Assembly (NCBI GenBank): GCA_041743835.1
Contig: JBGTLW010000168.1
Coordinates: 1-38,911 of the forward strand
Length of the DNA: 38,911 bases
Source: JBGTLW01 sp041743835
GTDB lineage: Bacteria > Planctomycetota > Phycisphaerae > Phycisphaerales > Phycisphaeraceae
Direction of reading: 5' to 3'
Shown: positions 33,448-38,911 of the stretch, in pieces
Numbering within the stretch: the stretch's first letter is position 1
Layout of the letters: each line of letters opens with the position of its first letter
Notes under the pieces: model-generated
The model's database searches: none
Told to the model about the DNA's origin: nothing
What the model saw: the letters and a program-made list of their open reading frames with translations, nothing else
Position numbers and translations under genes: made by a program

Positions 33448-34584
33448 ATGGACACGCCCCGGCTACGGACCTTCAAGGCCCTGAAGTCTTGGCTGGAAGA
33501 AGGCCGGTGGGAGGTTGGCGATCAGCTGCCGCCGGAGCCGGACCTGGCCCGTGACGTGTCGGTGTCGCGTGGCACACTCCGCGTCGCGCTCAAGCAACTC
33601 GAAGCCGAGGGCTGGCTCGCGGCCAACCGTGGGAGCGGCCGGATCGTCATCCGCAAACCAAAGCCTACTGCGAAGGCGTACTCCGGCACGGTCATTTTCG
33701 CCCGTATCCCCGGCCCCGAAGTCGCCGACCACGAGAGCCTGATCGAGCACGGCATCACCCAGCAATTTCTTGAGTCCAAGGTCCACGTGCTGTCAGTCAA
33801 CGTCTCGCACGTCGAAGACGACGACCTCAAGCGGCTGGCGGACGGCAAGCCGCTCGGCGTGGTCACGATGCACCGTGTCGGCGAGCGGCCGGAGGGCCAG
33901 CGTCTGTTGCATGGCCTCGCTGACCTTGGCTGCCGCGTCGTCGCGATGGGCGACTCCCCCGCGCTCCAGCGCTTCGACCGCGTCGTGAGCGATCACGAGG
34001 CCGGCGGCTACGAAGAAACTCGCCAACTGCTGGCGATGGGCAAGCAACGCATCGTGCGCCTGACCGACACGCAGCCCGACGCGTATTACTGGGCCGCAGC
34101 GAGGCGGCGGGGTTACGAGCGTGCGATGGCCGACGCCGGCCTGACACCCGAGGCAGACATCCGTATCGATGAGCGTATGCCCGCCTCGGTGGATTCGGCT
34201 GAGGCATTCACCAAATGCGCCCGGCGGATCGCAGGCTGCCTGATTCCGCACATGCAGCGCGATGGTCATGCTGATGGGCTGCTGCTGGACACCGATCTTC
34301 AAGCGTTTTACGTGGCCGCGGCCCTGCGGATGTTCGGCCTCGAGCCCGGGCAAGACGTGCTGCTTGCGGGCTACGACAACTACTGGGCGACAAGCCCCCT
34401 GCGTCGCTTTGAGCCGGTCGGCCCGAGCCTGACCGTGGACAAGCACGAGAAGCAGATGGGCCAGGCCATGGTACGGGTCCTGCTCGATCGGCTTGAAGGC
34501 ATGGGCAACGGCCCACGCAGGACCCTCGTTGCTCCGGAACTGATCAACGTCAATCGTGATGCCACCCTTGTGGGGTTGGCATAG
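33448..34584 (+). CDS. GntR-headed regulator with LacI-like sensor domain
   Basis: Transcription factor of about 378 residues. Residues 1-68 form a winged helix of the GntR type: KSWLEEGRWEVGDQLPPEPD, then SRGTLRVALKQLEAEGWLAA with the recognition helix. From about 80 to 375 there is a periplasmic-binding-protein-like sensor as in LacI proteins: RVVAMGDSPALQ, RLTDTQPDAYYWAAARRRGY and DVLLAGYDNYW. Such combinations usually sense sugars. ATG at 33448 is chosen; the frame is open to 33400, but that lies within the promoter. It precedes three genes for secreted or surface proteins and probably controls them. A likely terminator follows at 34593-34614, so it is transcribed alone. Confidence 0.85.
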   Translation: MDTPRLRTFKALKSWLEEGRWEVGDQLPPEPDLARDVSVSRGTLRVALKQLEAEGWLAANRGSGRIVIRKPKPTAKAYSGTVIFARIPGPEVADHESLIEHGITQQFLESKVHVLSVNVSHVEDDDLKRLADGKPLGVVTMHRVGERPEGQRLLHGLADLGCRVVAMGDSPALQRFDRVVSDHEAGGYEETRQLLAMGKQRIVRLTDTQPDAYYWAAARRRGYERAMADAGLTPEADIRIDERMPASVDSAEAFTKCARRIAGCLIPHMQRDGHADGLLLDTDLQAFYVAAALRMFGLEPGQDVLLAGYDNYWATSPLRRFEPVGPSLTVDKHEKQMGQAMVRVLLDRLEGMGNGPRRTLVAPELINVNRDATLVGLA

Positions 34585-34592
34585 GTCTCAAG

Positions 34593-34614
34593 CGGCCGTG
34601 TTGGCCGTGGTTTT
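34593..34614 (+). terminator. Terminator candidate after the regulator
   Basis: CGGCC and GGCCG pair around GTGTT, followed by TGGTTTT. Short stem, moderate T run. Confidence 0.5.
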
Positions 34615-34643
34615 CTCAATCCCCATAACGGAGGTTCATCACC

Positions 34644-35468
34644 ATGTTCAAGCAATCACACAATCGTAAACTGGCGTGTCTCACTGCGGCTTGTGCTGCG
34701 ATCACATTCGGCACGATCGCTCACGCGGCGACCATCCTGATCGTGACCGACAACACGGGCAACGAAGCGAGCTACAAGACATTCTTGGAATCCGCGACTG
34801 GCGGTAGTCATACGGTGACGGTCTCCACCAACTTCAGCGGAGCGCTTGACGCCACTAAGAAAGCTACGTTGACAAGCTACGACCTCGTGATCGTCAGCCG
34901 CAATACGAACAGCACCAATTACAATCATGCAACCGATTGGAACTCGCTTGAAGTTCCCCTCCTGCTACACAATGCAGCGCTGTCACGAAGCAGTCGTTGG
35001 CAGTGGGTCAACGCGGATTGGAACTCTACCGCCACGAATGCCGAGACCTTTTATGTCCAGCAGGCCAGCCACCCCGTTTACGATGGCGTGACGATCGGGT
35101 CCGCGACAAACACGGACGGCACCGCGAGCTTCATGACAACCGGCGGTACGGTCAATCGGCAGGTCAACGGATCGACCAACGGTATCGTCCTGGGACGGCG
35201 AACAGATAGCACCACTGGCGATATCTACATGGCGGACTTCACCAGTGTTGACAGCATTTTCTACACCGGCACGACTCAGACACCAGCAGACCGCCGTTTC
35301 TTCCTCGCGCTTCCCGAAGGTGCGTTCAACCCCACCACAGGGCTGACTTCCGACGGGCAGACTATCTTGGCCAACGCGGTGGCTTACACGGTCATCCCCG
35401 AGCCGGGCAGCCTCGCGCTGCTTGGGCTGGGCAGCCTGATGATCCTCGGTCGTCGGCGTACCGCCTGA
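34644..35468 (+). CDS. PEP-CTERM-tagged secreted protein
   Basis: Protein of 274 residues. The N-terminus has a signal peptide (to about 29, GTIAHAAT). The C-terminus has the PEP-CTERM sorting tag: PEPGSLALLGLGSLMILG, followed by RRRTA. It should therefore be exported, cleaved by an exosortase and placed on the cell surface or in the matrix. The body (30-245) begins ILIVTDNTGNEASYKTFLE and SYDLVIVSRNTNS, which resembles the flavodoxin/ThuA-like amidotransferase fold, without clear catalytic residues. Ribosome site GGAGG nine bases before the ATG is strong. Base composition is less GC-rich than average. No exosortase gene is in the window. Confidence 0.85.
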   Translation: MFKQSHNRKLACLTAACAAITFGTIAHAATILIVTDNTGNEASYKTFLESATGGSHTVTVSTNFSGALDATKKATLTSYDLVIVSRNTNSTNYNHATDWNSLEVPLLLHNAALSRSSRWQWVNADWNSTATNAETFYVQQASHPVYDGVTIGSATNTDGTASFMTTGGTVNRQVNGSTNGIVLGRRTDSTTGDIYMADFTSVDSIFYTGTTQTPADRRFFLALPEGAFNPTTGLTSDGQTILANAVAYTVIPEPGSLALLGLGSLMILGRRRTA

Positions 35469-35485
35469 TCGGACCTAACCACCAC

Positions 35486-35518
35486 GCGGAGCGCCGCCTG
35501 ACCGTGGCGCTTCGCTTT
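35486..35518 (+). terminator. Hairpin after the PEP-CTERM gene
   Basis: GCGGAGCGCC and GGCGCTTCGC form a ten-base stem with one mismatch around a ten-base loop, followed by only three T. It may end the PEP-CTERM transcript, or only slow it before the pseudopilin gene. Confidence 0.45.
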
Positions 35519-35549
35519 GATCGCTCACCCCAGTTTCAGGAACCACGCC

Positions 35550-36224
35550 ATGCGGCGAAAAGCCTTCACCTTGATCGAACTGCTGGTCGTCATCAGCATC
35601 ATTGCGCTGCTCATCGCGCTGCTGCTACCAGCGTTGCAATCGGCCCGCAGCGCTGCACGACGCACCGCCTGCCTCTCCAACCACAAGCAGAACGGCATCG
35701 CGGTCTATGGCTATGCCACCGATCACCGTGACTACGTGGTCTTCGGTACCGCGGCCCCATTCACAAGCTTCTTCTCGCCCACATGGGATGGGGTGCTGAC
35801 GCAGATGAACTACACCGGCGTCGAGTCCATGGCCTGCCCCGACGACGCGCTCAAGCCAACGTCCGGCGACGAACGCAGCTACGCGATCAACTGGGGCACC
35901 GAGAATGTCGGCGGGGTCTTTATGCCATGGCGGAATCGGCCCACGGGTAAACCCATGACCGCCACGACACAACCCTCTGCGGTGATCCTGCTTGCTGATA
36001 AGTACTCCAACAATCCCACATTTGCCAACAACGAAAGCGTGGACTCCACTGTCAGTGTCCGGGCGACGCGATACGAACCCGGCGGCGCACAAGGCATGAC
36101 CTACGCCCACGGCAGCGGCTACAACAACACCACATCCGATGGTGCCCTGCTCTGGCTCGATGGCCACGCCACCACGACCCCATACAGGGACGACCTGAGC
36201 ACAGTCGATTGGCGGATTTTCTAG
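35550..36224 (+). CDS. Type II pseudopilin-like protein
   Basis: Protein of 224 residues. The prepilin signal is RRKAFTLIELLVVISIIAL: cleavage is before Phe6 with Glu10 (mature position 5) conserved, followed by the long hydrophobic helix ending ALLLPALQSARSAARR. The body has the planctomycete pattern of CPDD, YAINWG and, near the end, DGALLWLDGHATTTPYRDD, a form of the H-X9-DG motif. Such proteins are numerous in planctomycetes and are assembled by type II/IV-pilus-like machines. AGGAA lies eight bases before the ATG. Between the PEP-CTERM gene and the glycosidase-like gene; probably same locus function. Confidence 0.9.
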   Translation: MRRKAFTLIELLVVISIIALLIALLLPALQSARSAARRTACLSNHKQNGIAVYGYATDHRDYVVFGTAAPFTSFFSPTWDGVLTQMNYTGVESMACPDDALKPTSGDERSYAINWGTENVGGVFMPWRNRPTGKPMTATTQPSAVILLADKYSNNPTFANNESVDSTVSVRATRYEPGGAQGMTYAHGSGYNNTTSDGALLWLDGHATTTPYRDDLSTVDWRIF

Positions 36225-36327
36225 CCCCAAGACATCGCCAGTGGTTGCCAACGCCTGCCCGTAGTGTGCTGAGCATGTCGTGACTCGCCTACCGTTACAC
36301 ATCCGGGATGCCACAAGGAGTTGCTCC

Positions 36328-38911
36328 ATGCAAACCCCAATCGAAGTTCTTCGTCGCTGGTCATGCTGCATCGCCATCTGCTGCGGCATTGTGGCAACGC
36401 TGCCCGCCGCCGCTCAGACAGACCCGATGGATCATGCCGACCAGTTCTATGGCCTGACCGACGTGGCACAGGTGAAAGCTGAAGAAGGCAAGGTGACCAT
36501 CCGCAAGACGGACAGCGGCGACGCGTTCGTGCGCTGGTCGCTCAACGCCCCGCGTGCCATGCCCTTGACCGACGACAACGACTGCATCGAGGTGGACTTC
36601 GCCGCTTTTCCCGAGAACGGCAAGGTCCGTGTCCTGATCGCGATCGATGATGCAGCGGGCAAGCTCCACAACATCGCGTGGCTCAACAACCACGACCAGG
36701 TCGGCCGCGCAACCCTGCCCAGCATCCGCCAGTTGGCTAAAGACCACGGCATCGACGACCCGCGCAGCTTCCACCTGTTCTTCCGCATCGGCACCGACCC
36801 GAAGGGAGCGGTGACAATCGACCGCATCCGTGTGGCAGACAAGCCCGACACGACGCCCTTCGGCGAGGTGGGCGAGAAGCAGGCCCAGCCCGGCGTGAAG
36901 GAGCTACACATCAGCTTCGGCGAGACACCGACGGAAGTCGGCATGAGTTTCGACCGCGGCGGGGTCAAGCCAACCACCTTCCAGCGCGGCGGGGGCACCG
37001 AAGAGGCCTGGATCGCTACGGACCCGTTCGGCAAAGGTAAATCGTGGCAGCGGTCCTTCCGCTTCGCCATCAACGACAAGGACTTCCTCGACGGCGGCCG
37101 CCGGTCCATCGACATCGAGGTGACCTACATGCTCAACGCCTGGGGCGGCGTACACGTCATGGTCGATACCGAGGACGGCCCGCAAGAGGTCGCCAACCTC
37201 TGGGGCGACTGCCGCGGCAAGTGGAAGACGCAGACCGTCCGTCTGGACAACGCGCACCTCAGCAACGCGGTGGAAGGCAGCTTCAGCATTAAACTGTCGG
37301 GGGACAACGGGCCTCTGGCGCTGCGGCGTGTGCGCGTGGTGGGCTACGATCCCAAGGAAGATGTGCGGTGGGACCGCATGTTGCAGGTCGCTGAGGCGTC
37401 GCCGATCGCATCCGCCCATGAGCCGTTGTTCGTGTTCCACGCTGGCAAGCAGGTGGGCCTGCGTTACACGATCACCAACCACGCCGACATCCCCGTGGCG
37501 ATGGACCGTCAACTGACGATCCGCGATGTGGCCGAGTCGCAGGTGCATCAGTCCCGCCAGACGGTGGAACTGCCCGCGCGTTCCACCACGCCGCTGGACC
37601 TGACTTTCGACACCACCGACTGGCCGCTGGGCCCGTACACAGCCAAGGTCGATCTGTCCCCCGCGTCGTCCGACCAGGGCGGGCATTCGTTTACATTCAG
37701 CACACTGCTCGGCGTGGTCAGCCCGACGCAACTGGGCAAGGCCCGACCCGGCGAGTTTCAGTTCGGCCTTGACGCTGGAAGCCGGCCGTCCAGCGATGAG
37801 GGCCTCGCGTTCTACGACCTCATGGGCGTGGACCTGCTCCGCTCGGGTGTGGATGATTCGCGTGAGCTGAAGATCGGGGAGATCAGGTCGGCCTACGAAA
37901 AGCTCAAGGCACGCGGGGTCTCGGCCATGCTCGTGGCCGACCCGCCCGGCCAGATGGAGAAGATCGACGAAGACACCCGCCTCGAAAGACTCGCTCAGAA
38001 GACGGCGCACCTGGAAAGGCTGGCACGCACGCTCGCGCCGCTGATCACCTACTACGAGCTGGGCAACGAGCCGGACCTGCCGTTCTTTTACCCCGGCAGC
38101 ATCGAGAGCTACACCGATAGCTTCCACCAGATGAGCGACGCCATCCGCAGGGGCAACCCCGACGCGATCGTGATGAACGGCGGGCTGTGCTTCTTCGGGG
38201 AGGATGGCAACCGCCGGGCGAGAGAGTTCATTGAGCTGGTCGATATGTCCAAGCTCGACGCGTGGGCGTTCCACGGCCACGGCGAGGGCGGCAAGGCCGA
38301 GCGCGACGCGTACATGCGGCAACTCGAAGCCACCAAACCACTGGGCAAACACAACGTGCCCTTCATCGACACCGAAACCGGCATGCCCGCCGACACCCCC
38401 GCGATGTACCTGGTCCAGGCACGCACCGGCGTGCAGAAGTCGGTCTTCGCCCACGCCCACGACATGCCATCGCTCCTGTGGTTCCGCCTGTTCATGGGCA
38501 ACAAGGGATACACCCTCAGCCACAACCGCACCGAGCCGCGGCCGACGATCATGGCCTACCGGGCGATGGTCGAGCAGATGCGCCACGTGGATTTCAACCG
38601 CGCGCTCGACTTCGACCAGGATAGCATCGAGGCCTACCTCTTCGACGAGATCGACGAGGCGGCCAACCCCACCGGCCGCAAGGTGCTGGCCGCGTGGTCC
38701 AACAGCAACCAGCGCTTCGGGGTGAGTGTGAAGCTCAGCGATCAGCCCGCGGACATCGAACACGCCACCACGGTGGACCTTTACGGCAACACCGCGACCC
38801 CGGCGCTCCACGGGGGTGTGGCGACGCTGACCATCGGCCCCGACCCGGTCTATCTGACCTGGCACTCCCCGGCGGACCTGTCGCAGGTCGCGGCCGTGCG
38901 GCCGGCGCTCA
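36328..38911 (+). CDS. Large secreted glycosidase-like protein (3' end outside the window)
   Basis: At least 861 residues, open to the window end. Signal peptide 1-29 (LPAAAQ). Residues 30-180 and 190-340 are two beta-sandwich-like modules (SFRFAINDKDFLDGGRRSID), probably carbohydrate-binding. About 350-470 holds an Ig-like part. From about 485 a TIM barrel begins (GKARPGEFQFGLDAG). The acid/base candidate Glu581 lies in YYELGNEPDLPF, and the nucleophile candidate Glu683 in PFIDTETGMP, as in clan GH-A enzymes. KLDAWAFHGHGEGG lies between. The family is not a well-known one. AAGGAG lies seven bases before the ATG. It is missing from a simple complete-frame list because it has no stop here. Likely target: a polysaccharide sensed by the upstream regulator. 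Confidence 0.8.
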   Translation, partial: MQTPIEVLRRWSCCIAICCGIVATLPAAAQTDPMDHADQFYGLTDVAQVKAEEGKVTIRKTDSGDAFVRWSLNAPRAMPLTDDNDCIEVDFAAFPENGKVRVLIAIDDAAGKLHNIAWLNNHDQVGRATLPSIRQLAKDHGIDDPRSFHLFFRIGTDPKGAVTIDRIRVADKPDTTPFGEVGEKQAQPGVKELHISFGETPTEVGMSFDRGGVKPTTFQRGGGTEEAWIATDPFGKGKSWQRSFRFAINDKDFLDGGRRSIDIEVTYMLNAWGGVHVMVDTEDGPQEVANLWGDCRGKWKTQTVRLDNAHLSNAVEGSFSIKLSGDNGPLALRRVRVVGYDPKEDVRWDRMLQVAEASPIASAHEPLFVFHAGKQVGLRYTITNHADIPVAMDRQLTIRDVAESQVHQSRQTVELPARSTTPLDLTFDTTDWPLGPYTAKVDLSPASSDQGGHSFTFSTLLGVVSPTQLGKARPGEFQFGLDAGSRPSSDEGLAFYDLMGVDLLRSGVDDSRELKIGEIRSAYEKLKARGVSAMLVADPPGQMEKIDEDTRLERLAQKTAHLERLARTLAPLITYYELGNEPDLPFFYPGSIESYTDSFHQMSDAIRRGNPDAIVMNGGLCFFGEDGNRRAREFIELVDMSKLDAWAFHGHGEGGKAERDAYMRQLEATKPLGKHNVPFIDTETGMPADTPAMYLVQARTGVQKSVFAHAHDMPSLLWFRLFMGNKGYTLSHNRTEPRPTIMAYRAMVEQMRHVDFNRALDFDQDSIEAYLFDEIDEAANPTGRKVLAAWSNSNQRFGVSVKLSDQPADIEHATTVDLYGNTATPALHGGVATLTIGPDPVYLTWHSPADLSQVAAVRPAL

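Noticed and set aside
36904..38865. Long minus-strand open frame of 653 codons
   Set aside because: It is antisense to the glycosidase-like gene, whose plus frame has a signal peptide, ribosome site and active-site motifs. The minus frame is His/Val/Arg-rich with no family pattern.

Overview
The window is GC-rich bacterial chromosomal DNA. Several markers together point to a planctomycete, most likely class Phycisphaerae: a PEP-CTERM-tagged secreted protein, a pseudopilin with a C-terminal DG-type motif, a GntR-headed regulator with a LacI-like sensor domain, an ECF sigma factor paired with a large membrane anti-sigma protein, a Gfo/Idh/MocA-aldo/keto reductase fusion, and G/C-rich dispersed repeats. 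The assignment is an inference from gene content; no rRNA or tRNA gene was found. The window starts in a 30-base poly-G run, which may be a contig-end artefact, and ends inside a large secreted glycosidase-like gene.

Layout. 1-694: repeat-rich, no supported gene. 695-4008: a small secreted protein and ComEC (DNA uptake). 4022-6661: a REP-like inverted repeat, then a sigma/anti-sigma pair on the minus strand. 6894-8330: purB. 8331-9964: an AT-richer accessory patch with a frameshifted gene, a putative lipoprotein, an orphan gene and copies of a TGTCAGGAACCTAA repeat. 9965-13506: ankyrin protein, then an AraC regulator divergent from the Gfo/Idh/MocA-AKR fusion, with a direct-repeat operator candidate between them. 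13599-17698: HEAT-like membrane-anchored protein, nitroreductase, and an overlapping hydrolase/acetyltransferase pair. 17797-20494: a three-gene ABC-2 exporter operon. 20537-22820: MscS and CorA, overlapping. 22825-24693: an apparently degenerate squalene/hopanoid-type pair (HpnE-like and squalene-synthase-like), both missing core segments. 24922-27583: glycosyltransferase, small CBM48-like protein, DinB-like protein. 27742-32207: a tightly packed lipid-modification operon (SDR, FAD oxidoreductase, DUF1365, cyclopropane-fatty-acid-synthase-like methyltransferase, small membrane protein), facing a fatty-acid desaturase. 33393-38911: a regulator with a recognisable promoter, followed by a PEP-CTERM protein, a pseudopilin and a large secreted glycosidase-like protein; this looks like a glycan-responsive locus.

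The most unusual signals are: (1) a short tandem repeat with a CCCC(C)GGAA core that occurs three times, with period 11 in non-coding DNA and period 12 inside two genes, plus long G/C homopolymers at several loci; (2) the squalene locus, where hpnE lacks its middle part and carries this repeat at the junction, and the synthase gene lacks its first aspartate motif with an out-of-frame N-terminal remnant upstream; (3) the compact lipid-modification operon with its desaturase neighbour; (4) the oxidoreductase fusion under a likely AraC-type switch.
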